This document shows, in pieces, positions 21,701 through 35,300 of a stretch of 64,000 bases of DNA. The notes beneath the pieces were generated by a model. The model worked only from the letters and a program-made list of their open reading frames with translations, did no database searches and was not told where the DNA came from. A program made the translations under genes and the position numbers. The DNA is from Phoronis australis. Its lineage: Eukaryota; Phoronida; Phoronidae. Position 1 is the stretch's first letter; each line of letters begins with the position of its first letter. The DNA is taken from positions 338,018 through 402,017 of the forward strand of contig NMRA01000043.1 in the NCBI GenBank assembly GCA_002633005.1. Direction: 5' to 3'.

Positions 21701-23363
21701 TTTCGAGTATGACAATGAAAACCTACTCAATTTTCGAGTATACTCGAAATGAAGTGTATTTCATTTATATTTCCAGTACGATTTTGAGTAAAATTTCGAG
21801 TATATGCTCCAAATTTCAAGTTTGGTCTGGCAATGCTTGAAATCGTGCTCTAAAATAAATACGAGCGAGAGAACAAAATATCGAAAGGCCACCGAGAGAC
21901 ACAGCAAATCTAAAAAAATTAAGTCCTCTTACCATATTTCAGCGCCTCAATTTCAGTTCAGAGATAAGAGTTTTCATTTTATATCTTCCTATTCTTCACC
22001 TTTTAATAACCCGCCGTATCACTGCATGTCATCTCCGCCAATTTATAAATTCCTTCTCACTCTACGATTCCTGGTAACAGGCGCATTCTAATCCCTTGTC
22101 GGCGAGTCATTACAAGTGTCGAAAACAGTTGTGGGAAAGTCGTGTGAGAAGTTTGTGCTGCCCTTATTTCAGAAAGTATGCCTACGGTTTGTAGGTTTCC
22201 AAAAAACGAGGAGGCGAGGAAAGTTAAAAAAAGTTTGCTTCCCTGTCAGGTATTTCACATCAAAGTGTAATCATCTATAATTCCTGAATCCCCGAATGGC
22301 ATACCAAATTTTGTTTGCCGATTTCTAAGTAGACGTCTCGTCCTGTTCACTGATGAACTCTGAATGCCTGTAGGGGCCTACATGTAGTGTTTTTAACTCC
22401 CGCGCCAAATGTCGGTTAACTTGATACATAATGGTAAAATGCAAAGATAAAGTATCAGAGTTTTGACATCAGCGTAAGCCTAAACAGCAATGCCGGGTTC
22501 TATGTCAAGACTAAATTAGCAAGAGAACAGGGGTTGACCAAGAACCAAACAACTGCGGCCCAAAAATGTCGGCTGGAGTTTCGGGCTGACGTGGACAACC
22601 GGCTTACTAGAGAAGAACGCCACCGCTGGCAATTAAGGTACAAACTTTTGAAATTCGACCTCTTGTCAAAGTAGATGTGCAATTCGAACTCTCCCTTAAA
22701 AACGTTGGTTGCAGGCCTGTGATACGGTACCTGACCCCCGGCCCGGGGTCACCGGCCCACCACTGCTTCAATGCGAAAGAAAATTTCAATAGTTAGTGTG
22801 ACCGTGGCAATTTTAGGAGTAAATGTGTCAAGTATAGGGTAGAATGAACTCATTTTGCCCCCCTGGCTAAATCAGACACTGAGATTGTGGCTGCCCCGTT
22901 CCGGCAGTGACTTTCTTTGATGTGATGAGCTGTTACAAATTTCTTAGACATTATCGGGAAATGAGGAACTGAAGAAGTAAAGCTAAATAATTGGCAAATG
23001 TATCAAGAAATGTTATAAGAATATTGAAAAAATCAATAACAGATAAAGAACATTCATTGCATTATTTCTAAAACTTTGCATTTCCACGTTATAGGCCTAT
23101 TCTTGTAGTTGTAGCGACAGCAGACGACAGTTGTCAGGGTTTCAGCGCGACTTTGCGTGGTTTTGCATTTCACATCATAAAGAGTTCCATAGCAACTCGA
23201 GTACGATTCTCATATTCGAGTACCCGGTACGTTTGGAGTCTACTCGAAATGCGACATAAGATACGTTTTTTTGAGCACGACTCCAGTGAGCACGATTTTG
23301 AGTATGAAATCTCGAGTATGCGTATGAGTCTGAGTACGGAGATTGGAGACCGGACCCGGGCCC
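21701..23363 (-). mobile_element. Inverted copy (B) of the foldback transposon
   Basis: Matches copies A and C on the opposite strand. AAATTTCAAGTTTGGTCTGG mirrors CCAGACCAAACTTGAAATTT of copy A, and the copy ends GGAGACCGGACCCGGGCCC at 23363. With copy A it forms one 5.6-kb inverted pair with like ends. An inner frame near 22170 reads MPTVCRFPKNEEARKV before a possible splice donor. That might be a degraded THAP-like start, but the evidence is weak. Confidence 0.72.
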
Positions 23364-23775
23364 TGTTTGACAGTTGTCAACATTCGGGACTGAAAGAAAT
23401 GAACAACTGGATTAAAAAGGGGGACTTCCGGATACAAAGCGGGCATCTGGGTCTATGCCTAAACGCAAGGGTGCAATGTTCACCGCAACACACAAAGACT
23501 TCCCGATAGCGTTTGTGTCGAGCAGGAGACGTTACACCCAAAGGCGCCCGCCGGCGTTTTTTGTTTATTTTTTTTAAATCAAAAGGGCAATTGCGAGTGC
23601 CTTAAAATTACGAGTCCCTCAAAAAACTATGAAACGTCCCGTTTTTTATTTCTAGTCCAACGGGAAATAGTGCTATGTCGCGTGGGAAATTATAGTAGTA
23701 TATGACATTATGATGGTGTGGCGGGATGGCGGGAAAAATTCAAAAAGTGGGATAGTTCGCCAAGAGAGGACAACT

Positions 23776-25205
23776 GGGCCCGGTCTCCAATCTCCGTACT
23801 CAGACTCATACTCATACTCGAGATTTCATACTCAAAATCGTGCTCACTGGAATCGTACTCAAAAAAGCGTATCTAATGTCGTATTTCGAGTAGACTCTAA
23901 ACGTACTCAAATCTGACACTCATACTCGAGTTGCTATGGAACTCTTTATGATGTGAAATGCAAAATCACGCAAAGCCGCGCTGATTCATCGCTCCCTATT
24001 GGAATAGACCACCCCAAGAACTAGGCCAGCCCATAGACTATAGTACATCTATAATCTATGGCCAGCCTACATTATCGTCTGCTGTCGCTACAACTACACG
24101 AGTATGTCTATAACGTGGAATTCTGAGTGTTCTGTAACTGTTATTCATTTTTTAGTTTCAATAAATATTCTTATGCCATTTCTTTGATACATTTGGCAAT
24201 TATTAAGCTTTACTTCTTGAGTTCCTCACCCAGTCCCGAAAATGTCTTAAGAAATATGTAACAGCTTATCACATCACATCTCTGTTGCTAATTTAGTCTT
24301 GACATAAAACCCATTGCTGTGTAGGCCTACGCTGATGTCAAACTTTGATACTGTATCTTTGTATTTTACCGGGATGTATCAAGTGAGTTGACATTTGGCA
24401 CGTGAGTTAAAAAACAATACTTGTGCAGGCATTCAGAGTTCACCAGTGGCAGTGAACGGGACGAGACGTCTACTTAGAAATCGGCAAACAAAATCTGGAA
24501 TTCCATTTGGGGATTGAGGAATTATAGATGACTAAGTTATGATGAGAAATGTACCTGACAGGGAAGCGAACTTTTTTTAACTTCCCTCCCCTCCTCGTCT
24601 TTTGGAAACCCTACAAAACGTAGGCACACATACCGAAATAAGGGCAGCACAAACTTCTCACACGACTTTTCCCACAACTGCTTTCGACGCTTGTTATGAC
24701 TCGCCGACAAGGGATTACAATGCGCCTGTTGCCAGGAATTGTAGAGGTAGAATGGCGGCCATAACATACAGTGATACGGCGGGTTAATAAGGTGAAGAAT
24801 AAGAAGATTTAAGATGAAAACTATTATCTCTGAACTGAAATTGAAGTGCTGAGATACGGTAAGAGGACTTATTTTTTTAGATTTGCTGTGTTTCTTGGTT
24901 CCCTTTCGATATTTTGTTCTCTGGCTCGTATTTATTTTCGAGTACGATTTCAAGCACACTGCCATACCAAACTTGAAATTTGAGCATAGACTCCGAATTT
25001 TTACTCAAAATCGTACTCGAAATATAGATGAGATACACTTCAGTTCGAGTACACTCGAAAACTGAGTACGTGCTCGAAATTTCGAGTACAGATTTTTCGA
25101 GTATGACATTGAATACACCAAAGCTGAGTCTGTACTCGAGTTGAGTATGAAGTGTGAGTTTGAGCATGATTCGAGTCTGAGTACGGAGATTGGGAGACCG
25201 GGCCC
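23776..25205 (+). mobile_element. Complete 1430-bp copy (C) of the GGGCCCGGTCTCC inverted-repeat transposon
   Basis: The left end GGGCCCGGTCTCCAATCTCC is answered by the right end, GGGCCCGGTCTCCCAATCTC on the other strand, and both continue into GTACTCAGACTC. Subterminal zones are dense in TACTCGAG-type words that can fold back. No complete transposase frame is visible. The minus-strand frame at 24537-24965 contains GFPKDEEGREVKKSSLPC, shared with copy B. No clear target duplication. Confidence 0.78.
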
Positions 25206-28200
25206 TGGAAAGTATATGACTGTACGCTGTCAGCAACACAAAAGTACTGGACTGGATTTTTTAACAAGATAAACTTTTTATTTTTTATTTTCATTTCACG
25301 GGTATAGATAAGTGCTGCAGATAACATTCACTACTCAGAAATCGAATCAAAAAGTGTATGGTTAACAGGTAAACATTGCACAAACTGAAACAATTGTAAT
25401 TTATGCAAATTCAAACACACGCACTTAGCTGTGCAAATACGAGCAGTTTTCCGAAATTTACCCAAACACATCTCTTAGTATGGTCGAAACGTTTCAGTCA
25501 TAATTGCAGAACAAACACTCAGAAACCAAAAGTCACTTCTTTCCGTAAATTACTGTAACATCAATGTTTTAACACCCAAAAATGTCTTGTTGAAAAACTC
25601 CTAGCATGTAGTTTAATAAAAGTGGAGATGAAAAGATATCAGAGGCCAGACTATTCCCGGTATTCGGCCAGGTCCATGGGTCGGTGCGTGTAAAGAATAA
25701 ACAATGTGATTCTACGTTTTGTTGACTAATTTTGCCGGGAAATCGCTGGTTGTCCAAAACCGTAGCTCAAGAGTCTCGTTTGATGAACAAAAGTGTCAAA
25801 ATGAAAATGAATCAGTTGAGCAGACTGGCGGATATTTACAGTGCAAACTCTCGCGGCTTGTCTCGGGGTCACAAGCTCTACTACAATGGCCACGTGCCGG
25901 AGTTGTCATTCCAGGGTTAAAGTTTTAGGAACGAACTGAAGGCACCAATAGTTATTCAACATGTCAGACTTTTGAATTTTCCGAGACTGTGTCTAGTGCG
26001 GACTAACAACATCATTTGATTCACATGTAGTGACGTTAACTGTGAACAGTAAAAACAGACAAAGCTTCAATGATAAAGATCTTGATCATGTTTTATTAAA
26101 AGTTGTAAGTCTTGTCGTAGTGAGCATGGGTCTTAAGTTTTTATCGGCGCCCCAATGACCATCTAAGCTACTTTCGATCTTTAATACAACGCGAAGCGTT
26201 GAAATGCGCCCACGACTGCACCGCAAACGCTATGCTTCTAGGATTGTTTATTTCTAGCATAAAATTAGATGGCACAGAATACATTGAACTCATCCAAAAA
26301 TGGGAAGGTGTCGTCGTCTCTCAAAATTTTTTGCCAAATTTCATGGAAATTCATCAAAGAACTCCAAAGATACTAAGGCAAACTGCCATTAGGAACCACA
26401 GCAGTAGTCGAATCCGTACACCAGCTAATAGGAATACAATTACAAAATTTCAAAAACATCTTACAAGGCCTGAGTTTAGGAGATACTGCAGTGTACAGCC
26501 GTAGATGCGACAAATGTCAATAGGGGGCACCACAGTTGTCGGACCCGTTTGAAAATCCGGGTCAGTCGACATGCTCTTACTGTCAGTAGGAAGACATCTG
26601 CCAATTATCATAAAGATTCTTATCTCGGGGTGGCAGACTCAGGAACAGAGGATAAACAAACCGACTAAAAATAATTGAAATGGCTACTAGTTTGTGCAGA
26701 ATACATCGAATTTGTCACAAAAAGGAAAGGCCCTGATGTAGGCCTACATGGAAATGTCTGGGCGAAGAAGACGAGAATTGACGTTTTGTAACAAAAATCA
26801 CAAAAACTTTATTGTTTTATAGCTCTGGGTCAAAACTAATAACTTCAAAAATTCTGTCCGAACAATGCGTTTTTCTGCCGTAAAAGAGATCCGCGAAATT
26901 TGCCATGCATTACAAACGAAGCACTGTGACGCAATCACAGTGTTACAAAAGACGATTCATTCACCCAAAATACACGGTCATTAACTCCCAAACTCGACAC
27001 AGCTAGGGACCGCCAAACACGGTTCACTACAACAAAGCATATGCCGAATACACGGTCACGTACTCATCGGTTTCGCTGGTAAGTGGCGCGAAATAGTGAT
27101 CATTACTACGCAGAACTAAAGGGAATTGAAACAGACAGAGTCTTTTCATGACGTTTGAACAGTCCATGTCATTTTGACTGAGAAGAAAGCTGAAGATAAC
27201 GGAAGTCAAAATTGAGAATTGATGCTACAAAAAGATTTTGGACTCCAATAAATTGTAGAAGAAATAAGCAGTTTAAATGAAAATAATGTTTATTGTTTCT
27301 AATTCACAATAACTTAATCACACTACAGCCAAACAAATGACTTTCTAAAACCGCTCTGAGGTGGTGGCATGTTACAACTATTACTAAAATCTGTTGGTCT
27401 ATTTACACTCACTTATCCACCGTGCCAGTCTTTTTCAATGAAGGTTTCAAGCTATGTTCAACATTTGTTTGGAGTTAGGATGCGCTTTTATACTTGGTCG
27501 ACAAGAATTTACAAGAACATTTTGAAATTTTAAGCACCGAAAACAAGCCTAGGTATGATTTGTAAAGAGATAATTTGTCCATCTACTCAAAAAGTGTGCC
27601 TTTTTAAACTGGCAGAAGACCGAATGGCCTGCTACCTCGTTCACTTGTTGTTATAAAAACATATAAATGTTTATGGACTTTTTTACTAAAATGATGCTTG
27701 AGGCAACGTCTGATTAGGTCATTCTTAGCCCTAACCAGCAATCTATACGGGTGTTTTTGAAGACTGCCGATCAGAAAACAGATCTTGGTTTGTGGTTGAA
27801 AATTGGAAAGAAAAAATAAAGCGAAATGTTTACAGGTGTGTAGTAATTTTATCACTGACAAGATATTTTTGTAAGGAAGGTTACCGTAAGATCCGCAAGG
27901 GGTGTCGACATAGCGCTGCACATCCGATGGTCGGTGGGATTGAACACAGACAATGAACGTCCGTTTTCGCGCCACTGGTAACATGATGAAGCATGCTTTT
28001 GTCCTGTATTATTCGCGCTCGTACACGAAAGGTTTTGTATTAATATGATAACTAATCGCCATTTTAATATCCAGTACCGCGGGGGTTTACCTGCTGAGGT
28101 GACTGTTTTGCGGGCAAAAGATGGCGCTGTGAATTTGCCCTTTTTGGAATCGATTTCACAATGTGGCTACCGGTGATTGGGACACATTTTGCTATTCTTG

Positions 28201-29130
28201 ATTTACAAAAGGAATTTACAAGAACTCTGATATTGTATTACCATCACAGAAGTCTGGAGCTTTGCTGTGGAGAAAAGATCAAAACTTAATACATATATGT
28301 ATTCCTCATTTAAAATTGATTTTGAAATGTAATCCTGGCGTGGTATAAAAGTGATATGTATTTATTGAAGAATACACAGAACATACAAAGAAATAATAAC
28401 AAACCCAGAAACCGCGAAGCATTATATCTGGGTTGTAAACAATTCATAAATGAAACTAATATACATAGAGGTATTCCCTATATCTTTTTAGTTGTTCCAA
28501 TCATAACTTGATTATTGAGGAAGGTAGACTTGCTATTGTGGACCAAAACTACCGTGTGTGTTGTTTCCGTGTGTCCCTAATTGGAGATGAATATCATTTC
28601 ATATGTGTTTATAAAAAGTACTGTTCTCTGACTAACTGCATTTATACCTGAGTGGTGCTAGCGTGAACCAAATAAACGTAAATTTGTAAAACCCAAGGAA
28701 AATGTCGGAGCCTATTGCTCAGATTAATCTAATGAAAATTTTATTTCACGCCACTGCCCTCAGGGAAAAGCTGCTCGGCGTTGTCCTGTAAATTTTATGT
28801 AACATGTGGGCCAAGGCCTTACATGTTGAAAATAAATAAACAAAAATTAAAGTCCTTGGCCACAGGTCCGTACCAGAACTACATTGGTCATTGAAACCAG
28901 AAATGTCAACTGTGACAGCTAACCATAGGCGGATCCAGGGCCGGGGGAGGTCAAGGGGTCCGGACCCACCTTTTCCCTTGATTTTAATATCAAATCTAGA
29001 CTTTTCAAATTGTCGACTTGGACCCCTCTTTTTAAAAAAATCTTTGATCCGACCCCCCTTTTAAAAAATACTGCATCCTCCCAGTGCTAACGTAAAATAT
29101 GAACTTAATATTTTTTATTAATAGTCTAAT
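25206..29130. other. Intergenic region 3' of the LAPTM-like gene, decayed repeats only
   Basis: I find no gene. Repeat-like pieces include 26180-26640 (related words recur near 8070-8190 and 62400-62990), 26800-26890 (related to the intron-1 tandem repeat) and a purine/pyrimidine-rich piece at 28927-29060. ORFs here are short and featureless. Confidence 0.5.
28927..29060. repeat. One-ended fragment of a GGCGGATCCAGG-type repeat
   Basis: AGGCGGATCCAGGGCCGGGG is followed by GGACCC-rich text and a later ACCCCCCTTTT. The start resembles the ends of the 11502-11661 element. No matching right end is visible. Confidence 0.4.
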
Positions 29131-29328
29131 TCAAATGACGGCCGATCTGTCGGGAGTCATTGACACCACGTCGTCGTACGTCGGAGGGCTGTCGCTATAA
29201 GGCGGTGGAAATTGCGAACAAACGTTCTGAAATGACGAGCTAACTGTAAAGTATGACGGAGTGGCTAGGGTAACTTGAAGTTCAGCTTGATCTGCAGCGT
29301 ATGAAGTTGACTGTGGAATGTAATGAAA
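29131..29328 (-). CDS. LAPTM-like gene, last exon (cytosolic tail)
   Basis: Encodes aa 182-246, from FHYIPQSTSY to the PY-motif stretch QFPPPYSDSPPTYDDVV and the end DRSAVI. The acceptor is TTTGCAG. Confidence 0.8.
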   Translation of the reverse strand, partial: FHYIPQSTSYAADQAELQVTLATPSYFTVSSSFQNVCSQFPPPYSDSPPTYDDVVSMTPDRSAVI

Positions 29329-32300
29329 CTGCAAACACAAAGAAAAATTTACTTTAGTGAACAGAGAACAGCTTACAGTGCATGTTGGAAGAATATGAAA
29401 AACAGTTTAATAGCATTGCCTGTTATATTCCTGCAAACAAACACAGCCGGGTGTTTTGACACTTCGTGACCCAAATAGACACGCTTTAATGCAAATTTTC
29501 ACTTATTTCTTTGACAATCTGGCATTTTATTTTCCTTGATTCTTTGCACATGAGTACAACTGAAGAAATCTTACAAAAGAAAACGGTGCCCACCTCTCCG
29601 ACGTTAATTGCATCCGGTGCTAAAAATACATGGGCATTGAGTAACTACTCCAAATATCTTATTATTATTATCAGGTGGCTCAACCGACATCTGATCACTA
29701 TAAGATTGACATGCTCCAGCAAGAATCATGTATGCGGTTGCTAGGAGTCACGTTCTGCCTGATCAGAATTTTTTTACTCTCATGAAAGGTTATCAAATGC
29801 GCCCACCGGAATACCTCCTGCGATTCCTCCTGCGAGATTTCACCCATCGGTGACGAATTCTTAAAGCAAGAATGAAATTTCAATTTATTACAGAACCAAT
29901 GTAGTTCTCTACATAGTGACACTAAAGTAATCTGTAGTATACGTAGACAATGGGTTTATTATCTCCCCTGTGATATTTACCTACGCTGTCAAGCTACAAC
30001 GTATTGGTTATGTTTACTTTTATCACGCAAATGTCACTTTGCAAAAAACATACGCTGGTTGAGCACAACACCAATACATTTACAACAACCAAATGACGAA
30101 GTTTCCCAAGGATTTTTCAGTCAAGGCCCATATTCATGGGGAATGCCAGTGAAACAAAGAAGTGTTATTGACAAATACCGTAGGAACTCATTCAGTTTTA
30201 AAACCACGAAAACTACACAAAAATACGTCATTGTTAAAAATATTAACTGCCTTCAAACCTTATCAGTGAGCTCATTTATTGATCTAAAATCGTGTTAAGA
30301 ATTTAGTTTCCTCGAAATATTTTGTTACGCATAAAACTAGGCCGTACACAAAACCGGTTCCTGTATTCGCACAGCGGGTTAGGTGAAATTGAGCACTTGA
30401 GTTCCGACTCCCCAAAAAACATTATCTGTGCATTAATTTGATGTTGCAAATGCAATCTTATAGCATATTTTACATTTTATGTACTTAAACTTTGAAATTC
30501 GAACATCCTCATGACGGACTACGTGAGTGCGAACTCACGCAGTATGCGCACAGTTGACGAAATGTGTTTGGTTCTGGGTTCTCTTATAATGGAGGCTCGC
30601 GCCAAGCGGAAATTAATCGAGAAACCCACCTAATGGTTGATCACTGAACTACTTGAGATCTCGCAGAACAAATAGCAGTGAGCACAGTTCCTAGCGTCTG
30701 CCGAGAGAGATGGGTCTTGTGAATGTAGGAATGTTCCAACTGAACGAAACGAACTGGATACAAACGTGAGCTCAGAAATAACACAAATCGTAATGGTTGG
30801 CGTTATAAAAAAGAACAAAACGGTAACACTCGCGCAACTTATTTACAAGCAAACGCTGAAATTACAAAATAATCTATTCTTATAACTGAAATCTGCACAT
30901 GCTTGTATCATGTGTGATCACGGGATCTGATACGATGCACGGGATCTGAGTTTTTGACAAATTCACTTTCCTGGCGAAAAAAACCGATTTACGATAAATA
31001 AAAAATCTCACCATATTTGGAATGCGTCCTCCTTTTCTCTCCTGCTCAAACATGCGTCTTGCGTGAATGAGAACTAGGCCAAAACTGGTGATCTGGAATT
31101 AAAAATAAATAAAATGAAAACGGTTGCTTGTCTTCCATAACTACTCTCATTTACAAAACATTTCAAACTGACTTTTAATTAATCTCTATTTCTCATGTTT
31201 CATGTTTTATAGCAAATGAGGAGGATAACAACAAACGCTGCAAAACATATAACGTCAACATAAGAGTCGTTTTACATTTAACTGCACTGACGACAAACTT
31301 GTTGTTTATAAGTAGAATAACGAAAGTTTACACACAATGAAGCGGGAAGTGGCAGAAATATCTTTTAGACGACAGGCGGTTCCATTTTTATATTATTATC
31401 TGCCGTGTTGCCTTGTAAATGTATTGCAAAATTTTTATACTATATAGTTCGTTTCTGTAGTTAAATAGTAAGTTACATGTAAGTAACCTGATATTTAGCG
31501 TACTTCACTACAAATTCTTGGTGATTACGTTGTATGGTTAATATAGTTCGGGAGTAGCCCGTAGTTAACACAAACTTCGTTGAAAGTACGACTAGACTTT
31601 TTGTTTGAAAGCTTGATACAGAGTCACTCGTAGTATCGGAACAGTCTCCGTTCTTCAGTTGTGAAGCTACGTAGTAATACACCGAGAGACATAACAAACA
31701 AACAAATTAAAACACTAGCTATATTTTGAGACTACATGTCTCATCATCAGGCAATAAGTGGAATGAACATATAAGTAGCGAAATAAACAGTGAAATACAC
31801 GTGAGAGCAGGAAGAGGGGCACACAAGCAGTGAGTGTGAATGTATCACACAGTAAGAAGCCCACAAGCCTATCAAAACAGAACCAGCGTGCTGTACGCCC
31901 CTGTGAGCTGCTCATCCAATACAGGTTTTCGTGACTCATCAATAGCGATTCCAAATCTTTAGTCGAAATGTCATTTTCAACATAGCGAATGATGGTACTC
32001 TGCTATTTCTTGCCTAGTTATTTTTCGGCCATGTTGGTGTACAAGATCACTTAATATACCAACATGGGGGAAAATAATATTAAAAAGAAAAAAACAAGGA
32101 TAGTACAGATACGGAGATTAGGAGCATCAAGATTTATAAAAGATTCTTAAAATTTTACTAGCACTACTTAAGAGGAATTCACTGTGAAAAAGGTCGAAAT
32201 TTAGACTACCATTTAATAATAATGTAAGTTTAGTAGAAATGTTATTACAAGATGTGAGAGCATTTTCAATTAATTGGTTTCCATTGAGTGCAAGAAAGAG

Positions 32301-35300
32301 ACAATAAATTCCACTCGGAGTAATAAACGATTAAAATGAAATAGCACTACCGGGGTATATGCCAAGGACCTGTAGAGTGAACGTACGTCACGTGGCCGTG
32401 ATGATCTCATGCCTGGTGGCACACCAAACGTTTTGTACTTATTTGTTTTTAAGTCTGAATTATATATACTTACTTGAACTACAATGCGCACTACTGCAAA
32501 TACCAAAAGGAATATCTCCCACCCGCTTAGCTCCTGAAAGTAAAATTTATAGCAACGTAAGTAGTAAATTTTCTAAAATATTATCCAGTTTGAGCAGTAC
32601 TCAGTATTAACCAGATCCATTTCGGAGTGCATAGTCTGCGACTGGATGAGTGAACGGCNGGAGATTAGGAGCATCAAGATTTATAAAAGATTCTTAAAAT
32701 TTTACTAGCACTACTTAAGAGGAATTCACTGTGAAAAAGGTCGAAGTTTAGACTACCATTTAATAATAATGTAAGTTTAGTAGAAATGTTATTACAAGCA
32801 CTACCGGGGTATATGCCAAGGACCTGTAGAGTGAACGTACGTCACATGGCCGTGATGATCTCATGCCTGGTGGCACACCAAACGTTTTGTACTTATTTGT
32901 TTTTAAGTCTGAATTATATATACTTACTTGAACTACAATGCGCACTACTGCAAATACCAAAAGGAATATCTCCCACCCGCTTAGCTCCTGAAAGTAAAAT
33001 TTATAGCAACGTAAGTAGTAAATTTTCTAAAATATTATCCAGTTTGAGCAGTACTCAGTATTAACCAGATCCATTTCGGAGTGCATAGTCTGCGACTGGA
33101 TGAGTGAACGGCTGTGTATTAAATTGGCACAGCTATGGTACACGTAGTCGGGGTATTGACGGTTTGTAGTTGGCAACACCTTTGTAAGTTGTTGCAGAAA
33201 GAGATGATTCTTCTTGGTTTTCCCAGTTATGTAAAGTAACAACACCTATTACAAATTATTTGTACCTGATTGACTTGAAATTTAGAAGAAGACCCGATTA
33301 TGCGATTAGTGCGAAGGGAATGCACGCTTAATTCCATTGCAGTTGAGATATGTTCTCAGCATGTGCGCCTCGGAGAATCCAAGGCTGCTTTGCATACACA
33401 CAAAAATTACTAACAGGATCAGGCAAGTATTCACGAGACCATTTTTTTCCTAATCGTTTCCTTGTCATCTGGACAAAGCGGTACGTCAACGTGTTATGTC
33501 AAAGAATCGTTGATTATAGTGGTAGAAATGTTGACTATGGAGTATCGGTGCGGACCGAATATTGATCAGGATAACGTGTATCCGAGTTCCAATTTGTTCA
33601 ATATTTTTACTATTTTGTTAACCTTTTAAGAAAAATAAACGAAACCTTCTCATTGAAAAAGAACATCCTTGTGGTGAAGATTTCGCGGTCAAATTTCAGC
33701 CTTACCAAGTGCAATGTGGAGTGCGTCTGGCTCACGGAAATGATGCCCCAGAACTCAACAGCAAAGGAAACTATGCTGTTGAACAACCACGGCAACATAC
33801 AATATTTGTTCTCCTAAAATACGAAATAAAAATGTATTACGAAGCGAAATAAAAGTTCTGTAATCCAGAAAATGTTTTCTCGAAATCTTAAGAAACAAAA
33901 CTAACTGAGGTGAAAAAGTTACTTTAACCTCATACAGTCCACATTTGATGGCTTACAAAGTACTATGTAAGGAAATCTGGACTTAGATATTTGCAATATC
34001 TAATTTTCTGTAGAAAGTAGATGTCCCACCTCCCTTCCCTTGTCACCAGCAAATATTTTACTGCCTTGAAAGTTTGCTTTTATTCTTCTATTCCGCCATG
34101 TAATATTTTGCGAACAATATATATGAGTGCTATTTGGTTAAAACAGACTTCTCAGTTTTCAATTCGCGTAAAAAGTGTCCATGTTTAAGGGCAAGTTGCC
34201 GTACGCCCAGTTCCTCGAGTATACCCCTGGCTGCTTGTTACCTTTATTGCGCCTACAACTAGAACCAGGGAAGTAACTATGAACAGTACGTAGCTCGACA
34301 TCCATGCAAGAGAAGCTGTCAATTGCGTGACTCTCTGCCAACCTGTGTGCAAGAAAAGGAACCTATTAGCAAATGGTATAATTAACCTATAACATAAACT
34401 TTCCATTTGTTGGAGGGGTAGACAATCTAGTGACAGTCATTAAATGGTTTCAAGATTACCCCGTCATCAAGGTAGATGGGATTACAGTACACATTGGTCA
34501 GTTTTGGAAAACAATGAACAAAATATAAGCTGCATTTTTCCTAAAACAAAAGTCGCTCGCTCCCAACAGTGTTGTGTCGGCTGGAATGGAAAACAATGCT
34601 CGCCTTCGTCGAGGCTCAACATTTGCGAGACATGCTAGAAACAATATTTCTTGGCCCAGGCAATAGAATTATTGAAAAGTATGAGTGTTCACACAGCAGC
34701 AATAGTAACAAAGGCACCACATTGTAACATCAAGTTTTCTCCTCTTAATAACGGTAATCGAACTGATTCTTAAAATCCGGGACCCCTGAAAATGACTGTT
34801 GCCACTTTCCCGTCATTAACGGCCGTTTTAAGTCGGTTACAGTCTTGACTGTATGTTTACTAAAAATACTAATAACGAAACATTGCGTTGTGACATCCTG
34901 CTATATCTTGCCAAATTTGCACTTTTAGCATTTTTTCTACCTGTAGTCCTTGCTAAACGTTTTTAAAAATCTCTTTGAAATGGCCTTCCCGGCGTGAAAG
35001 AATTTATTATTTAGCTTTTGGTTTAGATTAGTTACAGTGATAGAACTGAATTAGACTAGTTCATTTGATAAAACTGATTTAGACTAGTTACCGGGATAAA
35101 ACTGATTTAGACTAGTTACCGGGATAAAACTGATTTAGACTAGTTTCCGGGATAAAACTGATTTAGACTAGTTACCGGGATAAAATTGATTTAGATCTAT
35201 TTCGTAATCGAGAAGTGGTATTTGAGTGTGGGAAGAACCCCCAATTTCCATGTTATTGAGAACAGTTTCAATAAATTAGTCTGAAACGGTAAGCCAGATA

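Larger units (their letters stand above)
32114..33112. repeat. Near-identical duplication split by a single N (assembly join)
   Basis: 32114-32658 and 32661-33112 are almost the same text, both ending CTGCGACTGGATGAGTGAAC then GGC. The right copy lacks 93 bp (32252-32344 of the left copy). N at 32659 marks a scaffold join. Both copies contain the helix-4 exon. Confidence 0.85.
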
